NCBI GenBank assembly: GCA_003170275.1 | Contig: PNAM01000010.1 | Span: 239,230 to 303,229 of the forward strand | From: Myxococcales bacterium | GTDB lineage: Bacteria > Myxococcota_A > Polyangia > Palsa-1104 | DNA: 64,000 bases | Reading direction: 5' to 3' | Part shown: one piece after another, positions 45,604-54,284 of the stretch | How positions within the stretch are numbered: position 1 is the stretch's first letter | How the letters are laid out: every line of letters starts with the position of its first letter | Translations under genes and position numbers: made by a program | Notes under the pieces: model-generated | The model's database searches: none | Told to the model about the DNA's origin: nothing | The model's input: the letters and a program-made list of their open reading frames with translations, nothing else

Positions 45604-47865
45604 ATGAGTAAGGACAGCGACATTCTTCTGCGCGACGGCGCCGAAGGAATCAGCGCCGCAGACGCGGCCAGCGTTCTGATGAAGCGCAAGTGGATGGTCA
45701 TCGGCGCCATGGTGATCGTCCCAGCGATCGTCGGCGGGGTGGTCTCCAAAGAGCCGAAGGTCTACGAAGCCACCACCACGCTGGTGCTCGACTCGACGGT
45801 CCCTCAATACCTTGGTCAGAGCTTCAAGGACGTCGTCGACATGGAGTCGACTTGGTGGAGCGCGCAGGAGACGCTGCAGACCGAGCTGCGCATCATCAAG
45901 AGCCGCTCGCAGGCGCTGGCCACCGCAAAGGCGCTGTGCGACAAGAAGTTTGGACGCAACCAGGAGATCGCGCTGCAGCGCTTGATCCCGGGCGCCGACT
46001 GCAGCGCGACCGCCGACCTGGGCAAGGCTGCCGCGCTGATCCAGGCGATCACGCGCGTGGAGCCGCAGAAGGAGTCGCGGATCGTCAACCTGGTCGTCGA
46101 TTACAACGACCCGGAGCTCGCGGCGGTGTTGGCCAATACGGAGGCCCAGGTCTACGCGGACCGAAACCTCGAGCACCGGCTCTCGCAGTCCGAAGGCGCC
46201 GCGTCCTGGCTGGGCGACGAGTACGGCGACCTGATGTCGCAGCTCAACGAGGCCGAGCATGCGCTGATCGAGTTCAAGAAGAAGAACAACGTCGTCGCCG
46301 TGGCCATCGAGGACCAGCAGAACGACCTATCTTCGCAGCACAAGAAGCTCTCGGACGAGCTGAACAACGTTCAGATCAAGTTGATCGCGCTGCGCGCCCA
46401 GCGGGAGCAGTACGCCGCCCTGATCTCCGACGATCCGATGAACACCATCGCGCCCGGCGGGAACGCGGACGGTACGGTGGTCTCGAAGCTGAAGGAGCTG
46501 TACGTCGATCAGTACGCCAAGCTGGTCGAGATTCGCGGCAAGTATCTCGACAAGCACCCGACCGTCGTGGCCCAGGAGGCGCGCGTCAACGCGCTGCGCG
46601 CCGATCTGGCGCGCGAGTCGAACCTTTCCGCCAAGAGCCTCGACGCCCAGTTCCAATCGCTGGTCAGGCAGGAGCGCGATCTGCGCAGCAGCCTCGACGG
46701 CGCGACCCACGCCGCGCTGCAGCTCGAGCAGCGGGCGATCGAGTACAACCGCCTGAAGCGCAACTTCGATCGGCTCGCCAAGCTCTCTGAGCAGGTCGGC
46801 GGCCGGGAGCGCGAGACCTCGCTCGCCGGACACTTGAAGACCAACAACGTACGCGTGCTCGACGCCGCGCTGGTGCCCACCCGGCAGATCGCGCCCAACG
46901 TGCCGCGCACGGTCGGGATCGCCGCCGCGGTGGCGTTCCTGCTCTCCATCGGACTGGCGTTCCTGCTCGAGCTGCTCGATCGCACCGTCAAGTCACCCGA
47001 GGACGTGGAGAAGCTGACCGGGCTGGTGTTCCTCGGCCTGGTGCCACGAATCAACCCCGGCGACGCCAGCGACGGCCACGCGGTGGTTCCGCCCAAGGGA
47101 GTCGCAGATCTGGTCAAGGCGGGATCGAAGGAGCTCTACGTCATCGCTCACCCCAAATCGGCCGTCGCCGAGTGCTGCCGGGCGATTCGCACCAACCTCT
47201 TGTTCATGTCGCCCGACAAGCCTGCCAAGACGCTGATGATCACCTCGGCCGGCCCGCAAGAAGGCAAGACCACCACCTCGGTGAACCTCGCGGTCACGCT
47301 GGCACTCTCGGGGCTTCGCGTACTGCTGGTCGACACCGACATGCGGCGTCCGCGGTTGCACAAGGTGTTCGGCATTCCGGCCTCCACCGATGGGCTCTCG
47401 CGCGCGATCGTCGGCGAGACCGACGTGCTCTCGATCGTCCGCGAGACGGGCGTGCCGAACCTGTTCCTGCTCCCCTGCGGCGCGCTGCCGCCGAATCCGG
47501 CCGAGCTGTTGCACGCGGAGCGGTTCAAGCGAATCGTCGAGGAGCTGAGCAACCACTACGACCGCGTGATCTTCGACTCGCCGCCGGTGGGCGCGGTCAC
47601 CGACGCCGCGATCCTCTCGCGGCTGACCGAGGGAACCATCCTCGTCGCCAAGGGCGGCAAGACCTCGCGCGACGCGCTGAAGAGCGCGCAGCGTCAGCTC
47701 GCGGACGGCAAGGTCAACATCCTGGGCTGCATCCTGAACGACATGGACGTGTCCAAGCTCGGCGGGTACGGATATTATTACTATTCGCAATACGGCCGTT
47801 ACTACGGCTCGGACGACAAGACGATCAAGCCGGGACCGATTGGCGACACGGGTGGCGGCGCGTGA
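45604..47865 (+). CDS. Polysaccharide co-polymerase with BY-kinase domain (Wzz/Wzc-like)
   Basis: A 753-residue inner-membrane protein that controls chain length and export. The N-terminal cytoplasmic tail leads to TM1 (about 36-52), then a large Wzz-type periplasmic domain with coiled-coil segments (to about 430), and TM2 (VGIAAAVAFLLSIGLAFLLE). The C-terminal bacterial tyrosine kinase has Walker A SAGPQEGKTTTSVNLA (about 549), Walker A' LLVDTDMRRPRLHK, Walker B VIFDSPPVGAVTDA, and a tyrosine-rich tail GGYGYYYYSQYGRYYG (about 720-735), the autophosphorylation cluster. It starts the second part of the polysaccharide locus. Confidence 0.93.
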   Translation: MSKDSDILLRDGAEGISAADAASVLMKRKWMVIGAMVIVPAIVGGVVSKEPKVYEATTTLVLDSTVPQYLGQSFKDVVDMESTWWSAQETLQTELRIIKSRSQALATAKALCDKKFGRNQEIALQRLIPGADCSATADLGKAAALIQAITRVEPQKESRIVNLVVDYNDPELAAVLANTEAQVYADRNLEHRLSQSEGAASWLGDEYGDLMSQLNEAEHALIEFKKKNNVVAVAIEDQQNDLSSQHKKLSDELNNVQIKLIALRAQREQYAALISDDPMNTIAPGGNADGTVVSKLKELYVDQYAKLVEIRGKYLDKHPTVVAQEARVNALRADLARESNLSAKSLDAQFQSLVRQERDLRSSLDGATHAALQLEQRAIEYNRLKRNFDRLAKLSEQVGGRERETSLAGHLKTNNVRVLDAALVPTRQIAPNVPRTVGIAAAVAFLLSIGLAFLLELLDRTVKSPEDVEKLTGLVFLGLVPRINPGDASDGHAVVPPKGVADLVKAGSKELYVIAHPKSAVAECCRAIRTNLLFMSPDKPAKTLMITSAGPQEGKTTTSVNLAVTLALSGLRVLLVDTDMRRPRLHKVFGIPASTDGLSRAIVGETDVLSIVRETGVPNLFLLPCGALPPNPAELLHAERFKRIVEELSNHYDRVIFDSPPVGAVTDAAILSRLTEGTILVAKGGKTSRDALKSAQRQLADGKVNILGCILNDMDVSKLGGYGYYYYSQYGRYYGSDDKTIKPGPIGDTGGGA

Positions 47866-47934
47866 GCCGGCGGTCCGCAATCGTGCTCGCCGCCAGGTAG
47901 TCCACTGGACATCATCATCCCCATCATCGTTGGC

Positions 47935-49188
47935 TTGGGCCTGGGCTTTCCGGTGATCTGGCTCGCCACCTGGAAGCTGCAGCCAGCCCAGCGCCGGTTC
48001 ATCGTCCCGGTGCTCGGTGGCGCGCTGCTACTCCGCATGGCCATGTCCATCGTGTTCGCCACCGTTCCGGCGACACGCATCTATCATCAGGACGCGGCCG
48101 AGTCGGAGATCGTCGCCAGGCTCATCGCCAACTTCTGGATGGGTGAAGGCCCGCCGATCGATTACCTCATTTCACCAAAAAACTACGGCATCAATTATGT
48201 GTTTGCAGGATTCCTCTACGTCTTCGGTCGCTTCCCGCTGAACGCAGCGATTCTCAACTCCCTGATCGGCACCCTGAATCCGCTCCTGGTCTATGCCATC
48301 GGTCTCAAGCTGTTTCACGAAGCGGTCGCCCGCCGCGCGGCGCTGCTGGCGGCGTTCTTTCCATCGATGATCATCTGGAGCTCGATGGCACTGAAGGACC
48401 CGCTCATGTCCTTCATGATTCTGTTCGCGTTGCTCTTCTGTGTTCGGCTACGGGAACGGTTCTCCTTCGTGAACCTCACCGGCACGCTGTTGCCGATCAT
48501 TGCCTGCTACCCCATCCGCTTCTATCTGGTCTACTTCATCGGCGCCTCCGTGCTCGGAACCATGGCGCTCAACCGCCCGGGGCGCCGGGTGGGCGGCTTG
48601 TCGAAGCAAGTGATCCTGGTGGCCGGCCTGATGGCGGTCATCGTCGGCTTTGGCCTCATGGGAAGCGCGATGGAGGATTTCAATTCGTTCTTCAACCTCG
48701 AGTTCGTTTCGACCTACCGGCACGGTATGGCCGCCAGCGCAAACTCGGGCTTCGCCCAGGATGTCGACATCTCGACGCCAGGAGGCGCGATCGCATTCCT
48801 CCCGCTCGGCCTCTCGACATTGATCTGGAGCCCGTTCCCCTGGCAAATGGTGTCCTTGGGCCCGATCATGACCCTGCCGGAGATGCTCATGTGGTGGTCG
48901 CTGGGCCCAGCCCTGATGCGCGGCTTTCTCTATGCCCTTAGAAAGCGATTCAGCGACTATTCTCCGATCATCGTTTTCGCAACCACCTTGCTGATCGGCT
49001 ACAGCCTGACGATGGGAAATCTGGGCGCCGCATTTCGGATGCGCGCGCAGGTCTTCAACCTGCTCTTCCTATTCGTAGCCTTCGGAGAGCACCTGGCTCG
49101 AAAATCGAAACCTGCGTCCAACCAGCCTCGAGCACCATCTCCCGGACACACCCTGCCTGATATCGAAAGAGCGTCTGGCGCTAGATGA
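47935..49188 (+). CDS. GT-C-type integral membrane glycosyltransferase-like protein
   Basis: A polytopic protein of about 417 residues with ten or so hydrophobic segments. After the first helices comes IYHQDAAESEIVARLIANFW, in the position of the acidic catalytic motif of PMT/ArnT-type GT-C enzymes, then NPLLVYAIGLKLFHEAVARRAALLAAFFPS, typical of those transferases. It probably uses a lipid-linked sugar donor on the periplasmic side. The TTG start at 47935 is a default; an in-frame CTG at 47905 would add a better hydrophobic N-terminus (LDIIIPIIVGLG). It overlaps the SGNH gene by four bases (ATGA). Confidence 0.6.
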   Translation: MGLGFPVIWLATWKLQPAQRRFIVPVLGGALLLRMAMSIVFATVPATRIYHQDAAESEIVARLIANFWMGEGPPIDYLISPKNYGINYVFAGFLYVFGRFPLNAAILNSLIGTLNPLLVYAIGLKLFHEAVARRAALLAAFFPSMIIWSSMALKDPLMSFMILFALLFCVRLRERFSFVNLTGTLLPIIACYPIRFYLVYFIGASVLGTMALNRPGRRVGGLSKQVILVAGLMAVIVGFGLMGSAMEDFNSFFNLEFVSTYRHGMAASANSGFAQDVDISTPGGAIAFLPLGLSTLIWSPFPWQMVSLGPIMTLPEMLMWWSLGPALMRGFLYALRKRFSDYSPIIVFATTLLIGYSLTMGNLGAAFRMRAQVFNLLFLFVAFGEHLARKSKPASNQPRAPSPGHTLPDIERASGAR

Positions 49189-50213
49189 CGCCCGAATCTC
49201 CTTCACGGGGAACGTCTCCCGAGCGACGCTTTCTCTGGACGTTCGTCGTCACCGCTGTCGCGGGGTGCATGCTCATTTCGCTCTTGAATGTGATCGTCAA
49301 TCCCCTCGGCTACTATCCGACCCATGTGCTGCGCCCGCTCACCTGGTCCTCACGAGGGCTGAAGGTGAAGCTCATGCGGGACGGACGCCCGGCGTCGATC
49401 CTCGTCATCGGCTCGAGTCGGACGATGAAGATGGCTCCCCGGGAGATCGAGCAACTCACCGGCCAGACCGCTTTCAATGCCTCCATCGACGCAGCTCGTG
49501 TCGAAGACGACCTATCCATGCTGACGTTCGCCATCGACGATATGAAGTGGCCGGTGCGCGAAGTGGCGCTCGGCCTCGATCTCGAGGCGTTCCACGACCA
49601 CGTGGCGGCCGACCCGAGGAACGCTTCGGTTCCAGAGCTTCGCGATCACCTTCCGCTCGTGACGCGGCTCGAGCTCGTCGAAGACGTAGCGCGCTCCTCG
49701 CTCACGCTCGGACAGACGCTCGAGAGCGTGCGATCGGTCCTCCTCGCTCGCGCCGGATATCCCGCCGAGAAGGCCGTCTTCGACGCCGACGGTTACCTTC
49801 ACTACCTCGACTGGGAAAAGGCGGTCCGCGACGGGACGTTCAAGATGTCACCGAACATCGCGGAGTATTCAGCCCACCTCGACGGCTTCACCGCGATCGA
49901 CAGGGATCGGCTGGCACTGTTCGACGCCTTGCTCGACCGCGCCCAGACCCACGGCATCCGCGTGCGCGCGTTCCTCACGCCGCTTCAGGGCGACCTGCTC
50001 AAGCACCTCGAAAGCTCGCCCAGATTCTCCGCCTTGCGCCGTCAGCTCGTGGACGAGATGCGGCGCCGCGTGGGCAGATATGCGGGATTCTCCTTCGACG
50101 ATTTCACCGAAGTCGGCGCGTTTGGTGGCTCGAACGAGCTGTTCTTCGATGGAGTTCATGTCCGCGAGGAAAATGCGCATGAGCTCGTGCGCTCGCTGTG
50201 GGCCGTGCGTTGA
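49185..50213 (+). CDS. SGNH/DltD-like membrane-anchored protein (acylation cassette 2)
   Basis: A 342-residue protein with one N-terminal membrane helix (about 16-38) and an SGNH-like extracytoplasmic domain. The nucleophile region is ILVIGSSRTMKMAPREIEQL, and the C-terminal D-x-x-H is FFDGVHVREENAHELV. It plays the part of the SGNH gene in cassette 1. The ATG overlaps the upstream GT-C stop, and the AMP-ligase gene overlaps its own end, so all are coupled. Acyl transfer or acceptor handling at the periplasmic face is likely. Confidence 0.7.
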   Translation: MTPESPSRGTSPERRFLWTFVVTAVAGCMLISLLNVIVNPLGYYPTHVLRPLTWSSRGLKVKLMRDGRPASILVIGSSRTMKMAPREIEQLTGQTAFNASIDAARVEDDLSMLTFAIDDMKWPVREVALGLDLEAFHDHVAADPRNASVPELRDHLPLVTRLELVEDVARSSLTLGQTLESVRSVLLARAGYPAEKAVFDADGYLHYLDWEKAVRDGTFKMSPNIAEYSAHLDGFTAIDRDRLALFDALLDRAQTHGIRVRAFLTPLQGDLLKHLESSPRFSALRRQLVDEMRRRVGRYAGFSFDDFTEVGAFGGSNELFFDGVHVREENAHELVRSLWAVR

Positions 50214-51844
50214 GCGGGACGGCCCTTCGCATCGCTCCGGGACGCTCGCTCGGAAGGCTGTTCTTCGACGCTTCGCAGCGTCACCCGTCGAGGCTCGCGC
50301 TCGACGGCGATGGACAGCAATGGTCTTACGCGGAACTGCGAGAGCGCGCGCTGCGCATCGCTTCGGTCGTGCGTCGAGAGTCGGCGGCGATGCCCTACCC
50401 GCTCTGCGCGATCCTTGCGTCGCGCGCGGCAGAAGACTACGCGGGCCTGCTCGGCGCGCTGATCGCTGGAGCGGGATACGTCGCGCTCAACGCCAAGTTT
50501 CCGAGCGAGCGCAACGCGCGGATTCTCGAAGCAGCGGGATGCCGGTGCGTGCTGGCCTCGACGCGCGCCGGCGAAGCGCTCGACCGGCTCCTGGCCGGGG
50601 CGCCGCATCCGCTCGTGGTCGTCGTGCCGGACGGAGAGGACCTGACGGCGTTGCGCGAGCGCTACCCCGCGCACCAGTTCACCGGCGCCGCGGAGCTCGC
50701 CGCGACGCCACGCCTGGAAGAGCCGGCGGCCGTCGACGAGAACAGCCTCGCGTACCTGATGTTCACCTCGGGCACGACGGGCAGCCCGAAGGGCGTGATG
50801 GTCACGCACGCCAACGTCCTTCATCACCTCGCCGTGATGTGGGAACGGTACGGGGTCGACGAGAACGATCGTTTCTCGCAGATCTTCGATCTCACCTTTG
50901 ACCTCTCGGTCTTCGACATGTTCGCCTGCTGGGGCAGAGGCGCCAGTCTGCACGTGGTGCCGGCAAAGCAGCAGCTCGCACCCGCGCAGTTCATTGTCGA
51001 TCATGCGCTCAGCATCTGGTTCTCGGTGCCCTCCGTCGGCGTGATGCTGCGCGGCCTACGGCTCTTGAAGCCGAACGCCTTTCCGACGCTCCGCTGGAGC
51101 CTTTTCTGCGGCGAGCGACTACCCCGCGACATCGCCGAGGCATGGCAGAGGGCGGCTCCGAACGCGGTAATCGAGAATCTCTACGGCCCGACCGAGGTGA
51201 CCATCGCTTGCACGCTGTATCGATGGAACAGCACAGAATCGCCGGCGCGGTGCGTCGACGGCGTGGTGCCGATCGGCGCTCCCTACGCCGGCCTGGCCGT
51301 CGCCGTCGTAGACGAAGCGTTGCGCGCGGTAGCTCCCGGCGAGCGAGGCGAGCTGTGCGTGCGCGGCCCGCAGGTGAGCGCGGGCTATTGGCGAGACGCC
51401 GCGATCACCGCCGATCGTTTCGTGGCCATGTCCTGGGACAGCGGCCCGCAGAACCGCTGGTACCGAACCGGCGATCTGGCGTTCTTCGACGATCTGGGTG
51501 AGCTGATTCACTGCGGACGCAGCGACGATCAAGTCAAGCTCCGCGGCTTCCGCATCGAGCTCGGCGAGGTGGAGCATGCCTTGCGTGAAGCAAGCGGCGC
51601 CGACGCGGTGGCGGTGATCGCCTGGCCGGTCACGGCGCTCGGCGCGACCGGGCTGGTCGGATTCGTCGCCGGCGCGAGCATCGACGTCCCTGCGCTCGAC
51701 GCCGACCTGCGCCGCAGGCTGCCGGACTACATGGTTCCGGCCGAGCTCGTGCGTTTGGATCGGATGCCGCTGAACGCGAACGGTAAGATAGACAAGCGCG
51801 CGTTGCGCACTTCCCTCGAGGGTAACGATGGCGACCCGAAGTGA
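50198..51844 (+). CDS. AMP-forming amino-acid/acyl ligase (DltA-like, cassette 2)
   Basis: An ANL-superfamily adenylating enzyme of 548 residues. Motifs are MFTSGTTGSPKGVMVTH (about 188-204), IFDLTFDLSVFDMF, NLYGPTEVTIACT, YRTGDLAFF, the hinge DDQVKLRGFRIELGEVE and NANGKIDKRAL. The FDLSVFD box matches DltA and NRPS domains and favours an amino-acid substrate. It starts at GTG 50198, or at TTG 50210, which overlaps the SGNH stop. It overlaps the carrier-protein gene by 17 bases. Similar to the cassette 1 ligase in motif order, but clearly divergent. Confidence 0.85.
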   Translation: MGRALSGTALRIAPGRSLGRLFFDASQRHPSRLALDGDGQQWSYAELRERALRIASVVRRESAAMPYPLCAILASRAAEDYAGLLGALIAGAGYVALNAKFPSERNARILEAAGCRCVLASTRAGEALDRLLAGAPHPLVVVVPDGEDLTALRERYPAHQFTGAAELAATPRLEEPAAVDENSLAYLMFTSGTTGSPKGVMVTHANVLHHLAVMWERYGVDENDRFSQIFDLTFDLSVFDMFACWGRGASLHVVPAKQQLAPAQFIVDHALSIWFSVPSVGVMLRGLRLLKPNAFPTLRWSLFCGERLPRDIAEAWQRAAPNAVIENLYGPTEVTIACTLYRWNSTESPARCVDGVVPIGAPYAGLAVAVVDEALRAVAPGERGELCVRGPQVSAGYWRDAAITADRFVAMSWDSGPQNRWYRTGDLAFFDDLGELIHCGRSDDQVKLRGFRIELGEVEHALREASGADAVAVIAWPVTALGATGLVGFVAGASIDVPALDADLRRRLPDYMVPAELVRLDRMPLNANGKIDKRALRTSLEGNDGDPK

Positions 51845-52079
51845 CGTTGCCGAGTTCGTGAAGATCCACCTGGCGGTACGTCTCAAGCGGGCGGGAATCG
51901 CGCAGCCGGCCGATGATCTCAGCCTGACGAACACCGGGATCATCGACTCGTTCGGGCTCCTCGAGCTCGTGAGCGCAGCGGAAGCGCGTTTCGGAATCGA
52001 AGTGAACGTCGACGCGATCGACATCGACGAGCTCACGACCTTCGGCGGATTCGTCGACGCGGTCAGCAAGGCGCTGTGA
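51828..52079 (+). CDS. Acyl/aminoacyl carrier protein (DltC-like, cassette 2)
   Basis: An 83-residue carrier protein, the same length as that of cassette 1. The phosphopantetheine serine is Ser41 in GIIDSFGLLEL. The start ATG lies inside the 3' end of the ligase gene and the stop overlaps the GNAT start (GTGA). It should be loaded by the adjacent ligase and deliver cargo to the MBOAT encoded convergently at 52694. Confidence 0.87.
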   Translation: MATRSDVAEFVKIHLAVRLKRAGIAQPADDLSLTNTGIIDSFGLLELVSAAEARFGIEVNVDAIDIDELTTFGGFVDAVSKAL

Positions 52080-52684
52080 GCGAGCTTCGCTTCGCCGACG
52101 GCATTCCCGACGCGGACGCCTACCTCGAGCTGGAATGGCTGGCGTCCGAGCCCTATTCGCGCTTCGTCTACGGAGGCGAGCCGCAGGAGCGGAAGGTGGC
52201 ACGCGCGCTGCTTGCCGCACATGCGGGGGAGTTCGCGCCGCCCTTTGGTCGCGCCATTCTGGATCGCGACGGGGTCACGGTGGCGATGGTCGCCGGGCCG
52301 CTCTTGAAGAGCGACCTTGCTCGCGCTCGCTTCGCGGCCGCACGCGCATTGATGAAGACCCCCGAGCTGATCGCGGGCGACGTCACGGTTCGCAGCAAAG
52401 CAGCGCAAAGCGCGCTGCTGCGGCCCAACGACGGCGACGCCTACCTGAGCAGAATCGCGGTGCGCGCGGAGTGCCGAGGACGTGGCGTCGCAGCGTTCGC
52501 CCTCGAGTCGTTCCTCGAGAGCGCGCGGCAGCGTGGTGCGACGCGGGCGGTCCTGGAAGTGTCCCCCGAGCACCAGAGCGCGATCCGGCTCTATGAACGA
52601 TTTGGGTTTGCGCCCGGTGAGGAGCACCGCGCAGAATCCGAGCAGCACGTGCTCGTCTATCGACACATGACGCGAACGCTCTGA
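52076..52684 (+). CDS. GNAT-family N-acyltransferase (cassette 2)
   Basis: A 202-residue GNAT protein. The acetyl-CoA loop is IAVRAECRGRGVAAFALESF (about 123-142), and SAIRLYERFGFAPGEEH is the family C-terminal motif. The GTG start overlaps the carrier-protein stop, which ties it to the carrier-loading step. Likely to acylate a carrier-bound amino acid or a sugar amine. It is only loosely similar to the GNAT of cassette 1. It faces the MBOAT gene tail-to-tail, with nine bases between. Confidence 0.72.
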   Translation: MSELRFADGIPDADAYLELEWLASEPYSRFVYGGEPQERKVARALLAAHAGEFAPPFGRAILDRDGVTVAMVAGPLLKSDLARARFAAARALMKTPELIAGDVTVRSKAAQSALLRPNDGDAYLSRIAVRAECRGRGVAAFALESFLESARQRGATRAVLEVSPEHQSAIRLYERFGFAPGEEHRAESEQHVLVYRHMTRTL

Positions 52685-52693
52685 GCGCGCTCG

Positions 52694-54160
52694 TCAGAAT
52701 TGGAAGTAGATGAACGTCTGATTCCCGCGGTACGCGACCAGCGCGATGATGAGCAGCAGTGCGGTGAACGCGCCCCGGAACGCGGCGGCCCGCAGCGCGG
52801 TAGACTCGGCTCGCGCGCTCGCCGAGGCGAGCCAGCGCTCGAGCCACCCGTTGACCAGCGGCGCCAACCACACCGCGCACATCAAGGCCGCGACCAGCGC
52901 GTAGGAGCCCACGCTGAGGGCGCGCGGCGCGCGCCGCCAGGGCGTGACCATGGCCGTGATTGCGCGCGCGGCGGCGTTGAGGTTTGGCGCGCGGAACAGG
53001 AGCCACGAAGGGAGCAGCCCGACCCAGGTCAGCGCGCCGCTCAACAAGGCGGCGCCTCGGGTGTCGATCCAGTGTTCTTCGACCGGCCCGCCGTCGGCGG
53101 CCGTCGACCGGAGCGAGGCGCGACCGACGTAATACACCGCGAGCAAGAGCCCGTGATAGAAACCCCACACGATGTAGTTCCAACCGGCGCCGTGCCACAC
53201 CCCGCAGATCGTCATGGAGATGAGGGCGCCTTGCACCATTCGGCCGAGCTTCATTCGCTTGCCGGCGATGGGAAAAAAAAGGTAATCGCGAATCCAGCGC
53301 GAGAGTGACATGTGCCAGCGATTCCAGAAATCACCTGGCGTCTTCGCCGCGAAGGGATGATTGAAATTCTCGACGAGATCGATCCCGCAGAACTTCGCCG
53401 ATCCGATGGCAAGCCGCGAATAGGCCGAGAAATCGAGATAGATCTGCAATCCGAAGCCGACCGCGACGAACAGCGCGTCCGATGAGCTGAATGAGTCCAC
53501 GCCTCTGGCAAAGGCGTCGTCGACATATCTCGCCAACCGGTCCGCGAGAACGTTCTTGAGAAACAGACCAGAAGCGATCAGCCAGACCCCGTCCGAAACG
53601 TATTTCAGCTTGATTCCCCATTTCGGCGAATCGAACTGAGGAAGGAGCTCCTTCGTGCGCATCACGGGGCCGGCGATGAGGTGCGGAAAGAACGCGAAGA
53701 ACAGCTGGAAGTCGCCGTGCGAGTGGCGTTTCTCTTTCCCTCGCATGCACTCGATCACGTAGCTGATCGCTTCGAAGGTGTAGAAGCTGATCCCGAGCGG
53801 CAGCACCCACTTGAGGAGCGGAATCGGGTGCGTCTCGCCCAGGAGCGGCAATACCGCATCGATGTTGGTAATCGTCCAATCCGCGTACTTGAATGATCCC
53901 AGGATGCCGACGAGGACGACGATGACCGCGATGCCGCGACGCCTGCGCGCGCCACCCTCGACTCCGAGGACAGCCCGACCGCCGAAACCGGCGATGAGGC
54001 CTACACTCCCCAGCAATAGGACATATTTCATGTGCCATGAGGCGTAGAACGCGTAGCTGGCGATGAGCAGCCAGCCCTTGCGGATGCGCGCAGGCAAGAG
54101 CCACAACACGACGACGACGACCGCAAGGAACGCAAGATACCCGATGGTATTGAATTGCAT
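52694..54160 (-). CDS. MBOAT-family O-acyltransferase (DltB/AlgI-like, cassette 2)
   Basis: A polytopic protein of about 488 residues starting at ATG 54160 (MQFNTIGYL). Signature motifs are LDFSAYSRLAIGSAKFCGI, DFWNRWHMSLSRWIRDYLFF, and the catalytic histidine in GVWHGAGWNYIVWG (His323). It ends in NQTFIYFQF, the DltB-type tail. Unlike in cassette 1, it is on the opposite strand, so it must be expressed from its own promoter, perhaps in the spacer shared with the acyltransferase 3 gene. It supplies the membrane-crossing acyl transfer step. Confidence 0.88.
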   Translation of the reverse strand: MQFNTIGYLAFLAVVVVVLWLLPARIRKGWLLIASYAFYASWHMKYVLLLGSVGLIAGFGGRAVLGVEGGARRRRGIAVIVVLVGILGSFKYADWTITNIDAVLPLLGETHPIPLLKWVLPLGISFYTFEAISYVIECMRGKEKRHSHGDFQLFFAFFPHLIAGPVMRTKELLPQFDSPKWGIKLKYVSDGVWLIASGLFLKNVLADRLARYVDDAFARGVDSFSSSDALFVAVGFGLQIYLDFSAYSRLAIGSAKFCGIDLVENFNHPFAAKTPGDFWNRWHMSLSRWIRDYLFFPIAGKRMKLGRMVQGALISMTICGVWHGAGWNYIVWGFYHGLLLAVYYVGRASLRSTAADGGPVEEHWIDTRGAALLSGALTWVGLLPSWLLFRAPNLNAAARAITAMVTPWRRAPRALSVGSYALVAALMCAVWLAPLVNGWLERWLASASARAESTALRAAAFRGAFTALLLIIALVAYRGNQTFIYFQF

Positions 54161-54180
54161 CGACGGGGAGACTAACCGAT

Positions 54181-54200
54181 CCCCCGGCAAAGCCGGGGGG
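54181..54200. promoter_or_regulatory. GC-rich hairpin in the divergent spacer
   Basis: CCCCCGGC (54181-54188) pairs with GCCGGGGG (54192-54199) over a three-base loop, followed by TTT (54201-54203), with outer ATCC/GGAT arms also complementary. It lies between the start of the MBOAT gene and that of the acyltransferase 3 gene. It could be a regulatory hairpin or a weak terminator; no similar copy was noticed elsewhere in the window. Confidence 0.4.
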
Positions 54201-54284
54201 TTTGGATCAGCTCCTTGCCGCTCGGTTCAGGCGGCGAACTTCGGATTGCCATTCTGCCAATTGCTCGCCTATTCTCCCACCGGG

